Shown here piece by piece: positions 23,801 to 31,139 of a stretch of 64,000 bases of DNA. The position numbers and the translations under genes are program-made. Under the pieces are notes generated by a model. That model saw only the letters and a list, made by a program, of their open reading frames with translations. It ran no database searches and had not been told where the DNA came from. The stretch is from Diplonema papillatum (Eukaryota; Euglenozoa; Diplonemea; Diplonemida; Diplonemidae): positions 1 through 64,000 of the forward strand of contig JAPJBO010001096.1 of NCBI GenBank assembly GCA_030068145.1, read 5' to 3'. Position 1 is the stretch's first letter, and the number at the start of each line of letters is the position of its first letter.

Positions 23801-25868
23801 AAGCAACGAAGGAAGAGGCAAAGGCGGAAGCAAAGAGGCAAAGGCGGAACCAACGAAGGAAGAGGCAAAGGCGGAACCAACGAAGGAAGAGGCAAAGGCG
23901 GAAGCAACGAAGGAAGAGGCAAAGGCGGAAGCAACGAAGGAAGAGGCAAAGGCGGAACCAACGAAGGAAGAGGCAAAGGCGGAACCAACGAAGGAAGAGG
24001 CAAAGGCGGAAGCAACGAAGGAAGAGGCAAAGGCGGAAGCAACGAAGGAAGAGGCAAAGGCGGAACCAACGAAGGAAGAGGCAAAGGCGGAACCAACGAA
24101 GGAAGAGGCAAAGGCGGAAGCAACGAAGGAAGAGGCAAAGGCGGAAGCAAAGAGGCAAAGGCGGAACCAACGAAGGAAGAGGCAAAGGCGGAAGCAACGA
24201 AGGAAGAGGCGGAAAAAGAAGAAGCGAGCGCGGACGCAAAGGCGGAAGCGATGGAGGAAGAGCCCGCTGCGGAAGAAGGAGGGGAAAAAGTACACTCCCC
24301 GAAGGAATGTCCTTAGTGTCGGTCACGTCCTGGCTAGCCACAACCCATAACGAAAGTGTACACCAAATATACAACCCGTACCCATGTAGCCCTTTCTTGC
24401 TCTAAGAGAACCCATTTAACAACGGTGTCACACGGAGACCCTAAAACTCCGGAATTTCAAGCGAACTTTTAAGGGTTAACCATACCTCAACTTTTTTTTC
24501 CTTCCCTCCTCATTCCTCGAAGCCAGCACCAACTTTACACCCTTCCCTGCGCAGACCAAGCAGGACGCGCCGGAGGGAGAGCCGAGCAAAAAAGCGGAAG
24601 ACACGCAGAATGCCGGCGAAAAGCAAGAGGCCGCGGACGGCGCAGGCAAGGAGGCGGAAGAGGCCGATTCGAAGAAAGCCGGAGGGCAGAGGCAGCGGAA
24701 GCAGCCGAGAAGGCCGACGCGCCGAAGGAAGAGGAGAAGGCGGAAGCAACGAAGGAAGAGGCGGAAAAAGAAGAAGCGAGCGCGGACGGAGGAAGAGCCC
24801 GCTGCGGAAGAAGGAGGGGAAAACGTACACTCCTCGAAGGAAAGTCCTTAGTGTCGGTCACGTCCTGGCTAGCCATAACCCTAACGAAAGTGTACACCAA
24901 AATACTCGACGTAGCTGCTTCGACTCCGAATGGAAGGGGGGAAATATAGAGGGAAGGGGCAAATACAATACAAACACAATCTGATTTGTTCTTCGCTTAC
25001 ACCACCGAAAATGGAAAGCGGGCGGAACTTGGAGCCCCGTCGCCTGCTTCACCCACTCCACCGCGGCCTCCCTGCTCTACTTCATCCCCCTTCGTTCTTC
25101 GCTTACACCACCGTGTGTTGTTTTCTCACTCAGGACTTTGACCTGTTGTGTTTGTGTGATTTGTGTAGGGGTAGACCCGCATGACCTCACGTCCGTTCAA
25201 CACGTGGTTCGGTAGTTACAGCACTTGGGATCCCTTCTGTTCTTTGTCGGGCAGCATCGTCGAGCATTTCCTTTCAAGCTGGCGCTTATGTAAAATATAC
25301 AACCCGTACCCATAGAGCCCTTTCTTCGCTCTAAGAGAACCCATTTAACAACGGTGTCACACGGAGACAATTTCAAGCGAACTTTTAAGGGTTAACCATA
25401 CCTCAACTTTTTTTTCCTTCCCTCCTCGAAGCCAGCACCAACTTTACACCCTTCCCTGCGCAGACCAAGCAGGACGCGCCGGAGGGAGAGCCGAGCAAAA
25501 AAGCGGAAGACACGAAGAATGCCGGCGAAAAGCAAGAGGCCGCGGACGGCGCAGGCAAGGAGGCGGAAGAGGCCGATTCGAAGAAAGCCGGAGAGGCAGA
25601 GGCAGCGGAAGCACCCAAGAAGGCCGACGCGCCGAAGGAAGAGGAGAAGGCGGTGTCGACAAACGAAGAGGCAAAGGCGGAAGCAACGAAGGAAGAGGCG
25701 GAAAAAGAAGAAGCGAGCGCGGACGCAAAGGCCGAAGCGACGAAGGAAGAGCCCGCTGCGGAAGAAGGGGGAGAAAAAGACGCCGCGCCGGAAGGGCCGC
25801 CGACGCAGCCCGCCGCCGACGGCGCTGCGGAGCAGAAGGAAGCAGCCGAGCCCGCCAAAGAAGAGTGA
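11656..25868 (+). CDS. RIIa-domain / double-IQ protein (SPA17-like), five exons
   Basis: Model: exons 11656-11832, 15470-15604, 17750-17965, 21783-21824 and 25464-25868. All junctions are phase 0, giving 975 nt and 324 aa. Residues 4-47 (AYLRKHDVAIILDAAVRELL) match the RIIa/DPY-30-like dimerisation-docking domain. Two IQ motifs fit IQxxxRGxxxR exactly (103-113 and 175-185), each created only by joining exons. The same RIIa plus IQ order is known from sperm protein SPA17 and related flagellar proteins, which bind AKAPs and calmodulin, so a role in the axoneme or radial spoke is inferred. The rest is low-complexity Ala/Glu/Lys. The start has a strong context (GCACCATGG). The exon 2 and exon 3 ends are paralogous (both DLST followed by KIQ), so the module was duplicated. 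Copies of the last exon at 22274 and 24555 could offer alternative ends. Confidence 0.78.
11833..12299. other. Start of intron 1 of the RIIa/IQ gene
   Basis: No gene. About 11885-11940 repeats at 63685-63735 (GGGGATTAGCTTCTATATCC, then GACTGTCAGTCCA). About 11932-11985 is found inverted at 48125-48180. Long G and C homopolymers lie at about 12127-12175. Confidence 0.6.
12300..13105 (+). repeat. 63-bp composite minisatellite, open in all three frames
   Basis: The unit is built from modules ATGCGCAACT (10 bp), ATGCGGAACGACCCGAAAGT (20 bp) and ATGCGGAACAGCCCAAAACA plus ACT (23 bp). Variants carry extra modules. About 12 units are present. Because no module contains a stop on this strand, long ORFs run through it (up to 391 codons) in every frame. 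They encode only recurring MRNYAQLCGTTRKYAEQPK-like peptides. It lies wholly within intron 1, so I do not call it coding. Confidence 0.9.
13122..13197. repeat. Three tandem hairpins after the minisatellite
   Basis: CTGTATGCT and its complement AGCATACAG alternate, giving three stems of about 9 bp with loops of 2-3 bases. They are followed by unrelated intron sequence. Confidence 0.7.
13540..13660 (-). repeat. Dispersed repeat, inverted copy of 47940-48095
   Basis: CACAAGTATTTTCTCTGAGG, CCTGCCTGAAGGTCTAGAAG and the CACACACATCTATCTCCTTT stretch match 47940-48095 in reverse. No coding content. Confidence 0.6.
14150..14555 (+). repeat. Two tandem full-length copies of the intron element
   Basis: A unit of about 202 bp occurs twice. 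It starts near GTGTCGGTCACAAATGG, passes CCCATTCGACGAAGGTCACT and CCCGGATTCTCAAGCGAACT, and ends CTCTAAAAC. A third diverged copy is at 16295-16475. The second half of the unit recurs directly before several 3' splice sites in this window (17662, 44205, 49195 and others). Confidence 0.8.
14690..14955 (-). repeat. Dispersed repeat C (SINE-like), minus copy
   Basis: About 265 bp, reverse complement of copies at 18258-18560 and 54778-55045. All share TCCTGGACCAGGA near one end and CCAGGGAAAGCCTGCTACAC near the other. The plus copies end in a pyrimidine-rich TTTTTCTTTTTCTT tail. The tail and size suggest a short retroposed element, but I find no clear tRNA-like promoter. Confidence 0.6.
15083..15370 (+). 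repeat. 36-bp tandem array
   Basis: About eight units of CCCGAACCTTTTTACCCAGT plus CCGGCGTTTTGTGCAAA, some one base shorter. Peptides such as NPNLFTQSGVCENRTFLPSP are repeat translations only. Confidence 0.88.
15470..15604 (+). CDS. RIIa/IQ gene exon 2
   Basis: 45 codons between ACACAG| and |GTATCC, phase 0 at both ends. It encodes a Ser/Ala/Asp linker, then VIDLSTLDQEDRQKIIKIQ, the first half of IQ motif 1. The start could differ because other AG dinucleotides lie upstream in the same open frame. Confidence 0.7.
16010..16190. repeat. Cluster of perfect and near-perfect palindromes
   Basis: GTACTTGTCAT followed at once by its complement ATGACAAGTAC gives a perfect 22-bp palindrome near 16033. 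A near-perfect 26-bp version lies near 16085. Several CAAACGTTTG-type palindromic hexamers and decamers follow to 16190. Confidence 0.75.
17662..17735 (+). repeat. Intron element directly before exon 3
   Basis: CCCATTCAACAAAGGCCACC, then CCGGAGACTCTAGAATACCG, then CAAGCGAACTTTAACTCTAA. Its end lies 14 bases before the exon. TTTAAC could serve as a branch site (inference). Confidence 0.75.
17750..17965 (+). CDS. RIIa/IQ gene exon 3
   Basis: 72 codons between TTTCAG| and |GTCTGA. It begins AQYRGVKARGEV, completing IQ motif 1, continues with an Ala/Glu/Pro-rich linker, and ends VVDLSTWSKEDKESLVKIQ, the first half of IQ motif 2. That end is a clear paralogue of the exon 2 end. Confidence 0.82.
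18258..18595 (+). repeat. Dispersed repeat C with polypyrimidine tail
   Basis: Plus copy of the 14690 repeat. It starts GGTACCAGGGAAAGCC, includes TCCTGGACCAGGA, and ends in alternating TTTTTC and TTC runs to about 18585. Confidence 0.65.
18597..18945 (+). mobile_element. Chimeric MITE: family A end joined to family B body
   Basis: It opens with the family A left end (GCACCTGCTTTGTAGGAAAT, then ACTTGAGGAGGCTGCC). It then continues as family B (GACAAAGAACCGAAGGGATC through CCATTCGGAGTCAAAGCAGC) to TACGTCGA. The chimera supports a close relation between the two families. Confidence 0.6.
18984..20700 (+). repeat. Four tandem copies of a roughly 0.5-kb unit
   Basis: The module starting AAGCAGGTGCCGTATT recurs at about 18985, 19538, 20051 and 20522 (spacings about 550, 513 and 471). 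Each copy contains a conserved hairpin (GAGGGGG, short loop, GCCCCCTC) and GTCAGTTCGAACACCGATCG. The spacers share CACAAAGACACG and TCCCATTTTCAGCACGCGAA. Short ORFs (KVHDRYCDRYSSARRGG) repeat but do not extend. It lies in intron 3 of the RIIa/IQ gene. Confidence 0.85.
20701..21782. other. Rest of intron 3 of the RIIa/IQ gene
   Basis: No gene. A short direct repeat (GCTTAGCCGTTTCA) lies at about 21100 and 21170. The bases at about 21460-21720 match the dispersed repeat at 31285-31465. Confidence 0.5.
21783..21824 (+). CDS. RIIa/IQ gene exon 4: 42-nt micro-exon
   Basis: 14 codons (ARYRGVKGREKAEK) between CACACAG| and |GTTTGC, phase 0 at both ends. Joined to exon 3 it completes a perfect IQ motif (IQ|ARYRGVKGR). 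The fit of phase, splice sites and motif makes it convincing despite its size. Confidence 0.8.
22203..22244 (+). other. Twin hairpin, copy 1
   Basis: Stem 1 is GATGC-TA-GCATC inside a perfect palindrome. Stem 2 is GGCAG-TGCT-CTGCC. It sits 30 bases before the acceptor of the first terminal-exon copy. Related structures are at 25885 and 53379. Confidence 0.6.
22274..22440 (+). pseudogene. Terminal-exon copy 1 of the RIIa/IQ gene
   Basis: Follows GCGCAG| and encodes TKQDAPEGEPSKKAEGAQNA, like exon 5, but meets an in-frame TAA at 22379-22381 where the other copies have GAG. If spliced to exon 4 it would give a short isoform ending GKEAE. Otherwise it is a decayed exon copy. It leads straight into the 27-bp array. 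Confidence 0.65.
22440..24195 (+). repeat. 27-bp minisatellite grown from the KEEAKAEAT coding unit
   Basis: About 65 units of GAAGGAAGAGGCAAAGGCGG plus AACCAAC (or AAGCAAC). Most are 27 bp (nine codons). Scattered 26-bp units and units shortened by the AAGCAAAGAGGC variant change the frame. No unit contains a stop on either strand, so ORFs of 630-715 codons exist in several frames. The seed unit is present once or twice in the true terminal exon (25667-25760), which shows where the array came from. Confidence 0.92.
24300..24554 (+). repeat. Intron element between terminal-exon copies 1 and 2
   Basis: GTGTCGGTCACG at 24317 starts a full-length intron element, which ends CAAGCGAACTTTTAAGGG near 24475. 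A pyrimidine stretch and GCGCAG follow. The same upstream block precedes exon copy 3 (25300-25463), so exon and intron end were duplicated together. Confidence 0.7.
24555..24846 (+). pseudogene. Terminal-exon copy 2 of the RIIa/IQ gene
   Basis: Follows GCGCAG| and is nearly identical to exon 5 for 120 bases (TKQDAPEGEPSKKAEDTQNA). It then loses a base relative to copy 3 (GCCGGAGGGCAG for GCCGGAGAGGCAG) and later has a further deletion. It runs to TAG near 24850. Likely a decayed copy, less likely an alternative exon. Confidence 0.65.
24900..25269 (-). mobile_element. MITE family B, minus copy with internal insertion
   Basis: Bounded by AAATACTCGACGTAGCTGC and the inverted GCAGCATCGTCGAGCATTT. 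A roughly 100-bp insert lies inside, flanked by direct repeats of TTCTTCGCTTACACCACCG. Confidence 0.75.
25464..25868 (+). CDS. RIIa/IQ gene exon 5 (terminal)
   Basis: 135 codons including TGA, after GCGCAG|, phase 0. It begins TKQDAPEGEPSKKAEDTKNA, is rich in Ala/Glu/Lys, contains KAEATKEE units, and ends EQKEAAEPAKEE. It is the only one of three copies with an undisturbed frame to a natural stop. Confidence 0.78.
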   Translation, partial: TKQDAPEGEPSKKAEDTKNAGEKQEAADGAGKEAEEADSKKAGEAEAAEAPKKADAPKEEEKAVSTNEEAKAEATKEEAEKEEASADAKAEATKEEPAAEEGGEKDAAPEGPPTQPAADGAAEQKEAAEPAKEE

Positions 25869-25884
25869 ACGCGCGCAAGATCGT

Positions 25885-25927
25885 CGATGCCCGCATCAAC
25901 CGTGCATGAGAGGCAGTGCTCCGCCCG
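25885..25927 (+). other. Twin hairpin, copy 2
   Basis: GATGC-CC-GCATC, then GGCAG-TGCT-CCGCC with one mismatch. It lies 17 bases after the stop codon, in the presumed 3' UTR. Confidence 0.5.
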
Positions 25928-26099
25928 AACACTAAAAAAAACTACGATTTTCCCCACGGGGGGTTCGCAGCATACCAGCCACCGTAAAGAGAAGACGAAT
26001 CAGTGCTGCCTAGCGAGTCGCAGTCCCACCATCAGGGCGGGGACCCCTGAGTTTTTTAACTAATTGCTCAGACGCGGTTGTAGTGGGCCTTCTCCCCGT

Positions 26100-27050
26100 G
26101 ACGGATTCGCCTGTGCTGGTCCTGGCTGTGACGAGCTACGAACAGCCGCCTGACGAACCAGACTCACACCGCTGTCCTGTCTGCAGACACTCAGGTTCCG
26201 CGCTGACGATGGTCCGCCTTACGTGTCCGCGCAGCAGCCTGACAAACCAGACTCACACCGCTGTCCTGTCTGCAGACACTCAGGTACCGCGCTGATGGTC
26301 CGCCTAACGTGTCCGCGCAGCCGCCTGATAAAATAAACCAGACTCACACTGCTATCCTGCCTGCAGACACTCAAGTTCTGCGCTGACGATGGTCCGCCTT
26401 ACGTGTCCGCGCAGCAGCCTGACAAACCAGACTCACACCGCTGTCCTGTCTGCAGACACTCAGGTACCGCGCTGATGATGGTCCGCCGTACGTGTCCGCG
26501 CAGCCGCCTGATAAAATAAACCAGACTCACACTGCTATCCTGCCTGCAGACACTCAAGTTCTGCGCTGACGATGGCCCGCCTTACGTGTCCGCGCAGCCG
26601 CCTGACAAACCAGACTCACACCGCTGTCCTGTCTGCAGACACTCAGGTACCGCGCTGATGATGGTCCGCCTTACGTGTCCGCGCAGCAGCCTGACAAACC
26701 AGACTCACCCCGCTGTCCTGTCTGCAGACACTCAGGTACCGCGCTGATGATGGTCCGCCGTACGTGTCCGCGCAGCCGCCTGATAAAATGAACCAGACTC
26801 ACACTGCTATCCTGCCTGCAGACACTCAAGTTCTGCGCTGACGATGGCCCGCCTTACGTGTCCGCGCAGCCGCCTGACAAACCAGACTCACACCGCTGTC
26901 CTGTCTGCAGACACTCAGGTACCGCGCTGATGATGGTCCGCCTTACGTGTCCGCGCAGCCGCCTGATAAAATAAACAGACTCACACTGCTATCCTGCCTG
27001 CAGACACTCAAGTTCCGCGCTGACGATGGCCCGCCTTACATGTGCGCGGA
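26100..27050 (+). repeat. Tandem array of roughly 105-bp units
   Basis: About nine units marked by CCAGACTCACACCGCTGTCC, TGTCTGCAGACACTCAGGT, and GTCCGCGCAGCCGCCTGA. An isolated unit occurs at 28012-28110. It lies in the intergenic region between the RIIa/IQ gene and the KYGPEP gene. Short ORFs are repeat translations. Confidence 0.88.
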
Positions 27051-29598
27051 TCTAGCACCGACTGGCACCAAAGGAGTTCTTCCGCGCTCTCGAGCTGCCG
27101 CGCGGCCGTGTATCACCACCTATCGCTTTGATGGGGCCGAAAGGCTTCTTTGTTCAAGAAACGCATGGTGGGCACATCCCAGCCACACACTATAAGCTTT
27201 CTTGAGGCACAGCACACGATGTTAAAACACACAACGCACAACAACGGCACGCCGGTCACGTTCGTGTTTTTCCTTTCCTTTCTTTCTTTCAACGGGATGA
27301 GATGTGCAAGAGAAAGTCCGACGAAACGAAAAAATGGGAATTGACCCATCGCACTTCGCGGTCGGTTCGGATCTTGAACCAAACCCAGTGATACTGAAAA
27401 CGTCGCGCTCTTGGGATGCTATTCGACCACTTATCGCTTTTCCTCGAAATTGATGGGCCGAAGGCCTCTCGTTCAAGAAGCACATGGCGTGCATACCGTA
27501 AGTGGGATTCTTAGTGAAGGGGTTTATTTGTGAGGGTTTTATTAGCGAGCGGTCAAATTAGTGAAGTTTTTAGCTCAGAATTAGTGAACATCTGACGATT
27601 CGCTAATTGAAACAGGCCTTCTGAGTGCACTTGGCATACTGAGGCGCAAGCCCTGGAATTGTTCACAACCACTTTGGGTGTGTAATTGAAAGGAACTGGC
27701 AACCGAACGCTACCCGCTGAGGACCCCGTTATAACTACTGAACGGTCAAATTAGTGGTTTTTTTTTTTTTTTGGCTGATTTTGGGGTTAGTGAACATTTG
27801 ACCCTTCACTATCAACCCCCATTTACGGTAGCAATGCGGGGTTTCTTGCAGGACATCCCCGCGGTTCATCTCTCGGCACGCAACACACAGCACTCACCGG
27901 CATGCGCCATACGTTCGTTTTTTGTCTTTCCGACATGTCTACCGCATTTTCATGCTGGAGCATGCACTACTCACGCACCCCCTCCCCTTTTCGCCATCAC
28001 TAGTAGCATGGGTGGTCCTGGCTGTGACGAGCTACGAACAGCCGCCTGACAAAACCAGACTCACACCGCTGTCCTGTCTGCAGACACTCAGGTTCCGCGC
28101 TGATGATGGTCCGCCTTCTGCGTCCGTGGCTTAAAGGACCGAAGCACGGCGCAGACGGGACCAGTGCGGTGTTGAGCACGTGCCCATTCCAAGCACGTTC
28201 TTGCAATCTCCCCTTTCCGCCATCACGAGCACACACGAACAGCCTTCAGTCTGGTGCAGGTTGTTGCCCAGCCAGCCCAATCGCTGGTTGCCTGACTTCT
28301 TTTCGACGACACCCTGCGACGACATTCCGGGAGCGATCTACTCAACCTCAATCCGCATAATCATCCGCGTCCAAATGTCTGCTGCCCGTCCTTCCGTCGT
28401 CGTGGATACGTATCTTCCTACCACCTTCTTGCATGTGGATGGAGGGTATCACTGTGTCGGTCCGTCATCTTAAGGCATCCGTGCTTCTGCCCCTAACGCG
28501 TTTAGGGGGTGTTTGGGGATTGGTAGGGTGTGGTCGTTCTGAAAAGCCAGGGGTTTCGACGCCAAACTCCGAATCTTGGCCATGTTCACCGGGGTCGCGT
28601 GCTCGTCAGGAAGTTCCCGGTGCCTGATTTTTCTTCTGGCACCGGGAACGGCACGACGTGGACCCCGACAAGCGCACGTGCTCATTTGTTACCTCCAGCG
28701 AATGCATTTCCTTATCTGCTGATCGGCCGGGACACGCATAGGCCACACATCCTACAGTACCAGCAGCTGCATCTCCTCGGATACAGACGTCAAAGCTGTC
28801 CTCACACCTCTGGGATCGCGCTCCTTAGATCTGACTCTTTGTCCTACCCGACGGCGGGACTGCTTCTTCCAGCTTTCGATACATCCAGCCCTCGTTCCCC
28901 CACCCTCCCATCCTGCACGCCCCCTTTTCCCGCAAAATTGTTCCAAAAAAAAAAAAAAAAAAAAAAAAGAAATGCAAACTCATTCCCGTTACTTTTCCAT
29001 CGCTCTGATTTCCCCTCCCCGCCCCCTCGTGTTTATATTCTACTGCATGCTTTTGCGTTTTTCGCTCCCGTTCCAACCGCGAACCGAAGAAGAAGAAAAC
29101 GTTGTTCTCCGGGGGCAAGAGCATAGCGGTCAACCACAACGTGCAGCTTGGGTCGAAAGTAGCATGGCATGCCGCTGTGATGAAGAGAAATGCTGTGGTT
29201 TAGTTAACCAGCTGGATTCCTCTTGTTCGCAACAGTTCCAAGCTGACACTTCCTTGCGGGCACAGCGTGCATGAACGCATGACGCATCACGTGCGAAGAG
29301 ATAACCGCGCCGCCAGCGATGCAGATTACCGCCACAGATTCTTGTGTCTTAACAAATGCAATTCATCAAGAACAATACGTAATCAGCTTTCACCCAACCT
29401 TCCTAATACGTTTTAAAAGAACCCACTTACGACGAAGGTCACCCGGAGACTTCACAAAGTCCCGGATTCTCAGGTGAATTATAGCTCTCGAAAGACACAC
29501 AAACAAACAAGTTTTGTGGTTGCTTTGTGATGTGCACCTTCATCTATATAGGGGAAGTGCGGGCGTGGGGAGGGGGGGAGCATTTTCAGGTAGCAAGG
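27050..29598. other. Intergenic region before the KYGPEP gene
   Basis: No domain-bearing ORF. A short inverted repeat involving GGGCCGAAGGCCTC and GGGGCCGAAAGGCTTC lies at 27135-27475. Stretches with TTAGTGAA repeat at 27510-27790. A 24-base A tract is at about 28946. An intron-element copy at 29418-29490 suggests that an upstream non-coding exon and intron precede 29590. Confidence 0.45.
29418..29490 (+). repeat. Intron element upstream of the KYGPEP gene
   Basis: GACGAAGGTCACCCGGAGAC, then CCCGGATTCTCAGGTGAATT. The acceptor-like TTTTCAG at 29583-29589 follows, ten bases before the start codon. This suggests an intron in the 5' UTR. Confidence 0.6.
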
Positions 29599-31139
29599 AT
29601 GTCGTGGGGCGCGGCGCCGCCGGCCGACGCGGGCGGGCTGCAGTACCTGCTGACCTTCGGCGGGTACGAGTTCGTGGCGGGCGCGACGGACGCGCCGCCG
29701 CTGCAGACGCTCGCGCAGGTGCTGTCGGGGGTCCTCGCCCGGCACCACGGCGCGATCGCGACCGCGAACGGCGGCTCCGGCAGCGCGATGAACGAGATGT
29801 ACAACCAGTTCCTCACCCGCAGCGACGCCATCAGCATCGTCGCGCAGCCCCGCGGCAACAAGGGCGGGGGCGCCATGGCTGCCTCGTTAGCCGACACCGT
29901 CGGATACCTCCAGCAGTACAACTGCCTGAGCGTCCGCTTCCACATAGACGCCCTCGTTCCCCCGCAGAGCGGGTCCGCAGAGTACCGAAAACGCCTCCAC
30001 CGCTTCTACAACTACTACAACCCGGAAAAGCTCGTGGTGGCAGACCGGATGCTCAAGGACGCGAGAGGCTTCGAAGAGGAGCTTCTCCAAACCCTCGTCA
30101 TGAAGTACGGGCCGGAGCCGGCCCCTTGTGTGGACCTGCGGTTCCGCGATCGACTCGCAGCGTTTTACCACCACTACAACCCGGATCGTGTCAAGGAAAT
30201 CGACGAGATTCTCCTCGAGTATTCCGGCATGGAAGAGCAGCTGTTCAGCGCGCTGGTGGCGAAGTACGGGCCAGAACCGATCATCGTCGGGAGCGAAGCC
30301 GACTCTGACGACTCCTTCACGTACACGAACGACACCACGAAGGAGTTCGTCGACCCCTTCCCGCTGTCGGTGCCGCTGATGCCGTTTATCACGCCGCTTC
30401 ACGACCATGAGCTGCCGAACGTAGAGGCGGGGGAGACCGGAATCGAGTTCTCGAGCGACGTGCACTTCTGGGACAACTTCGTGAACCAGATGCCGGGAGA
30501 CGCGGGCGTCGAAGAGTACGGGAAAGGGATCGACTGCAACCAGGAGCTGCTGCAGCAGTTCATCCGGTCGTACCCGGTGCTGTTTCCGCACATCGTCACG
30601 GCAACGTGCCCGTACAAGGAGCGGGTGTTCCGGGCAAGCCACGAATTCTGGACGTATAGCAAGGCACGCGCTGAGGCCAACGTGGAGGAAGTTGAGGAGG
30701 CAGACCCTGCGCACGTCGTGCGGGCGGTGTCGTCGTTAGACGTCCACTACCCCGCGATTCTGTTCACCCGGCGGGAGTGGCAGGACCTGTGCGAGGACTG
30801 GCAGCAGGCGCACGGCCTCTCGCGGCGGGTGCACGTCGGCTCGGTCGCGCTGGACATCGACCCGAACGCGCCACTGCAGCTGCCGGCCCGGCCGCCGCCG
30901 GTCGCTGCGGCGCCGGCGGGCCCGGAGACGTACGCGAAGCCGATGCAGACCATCGCGGACTCCGTCACGCAGACCCGCCCGATGACGCCGCCGCCGTCGC
31001 CTCCCAGGGCGCCGCCCACCCCGCCGCCGCCGGCGACGCCCAGGCTCGGGCACACGTCCGGCCGGCTCCTTCCGGTGGCTTGGCCGGTGGCTGCCCTGGC
31101 GTCCGCGTCTCCGTCGCCTATCGACGACACAGAGCCTCC
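29599..31139 (+). CDS. KYGPEP gene exon 1
   Basis: 513 codons plus two bases, ending TCC|GTACGC (phase 2). Without splicing the frame would stop at 31159-31161. Splicing into 32322 restores a long frame, which supports the donor. Confidence 0.78.

Noticed and set aside
22148-24374. Minus-strand ORFs of 630-715 codons over the 27-bp array
   Set aside because: They are shadows of a repeat lacking stop trinucleotides; the Leu/Pro/Phe-rich translation has no domain.
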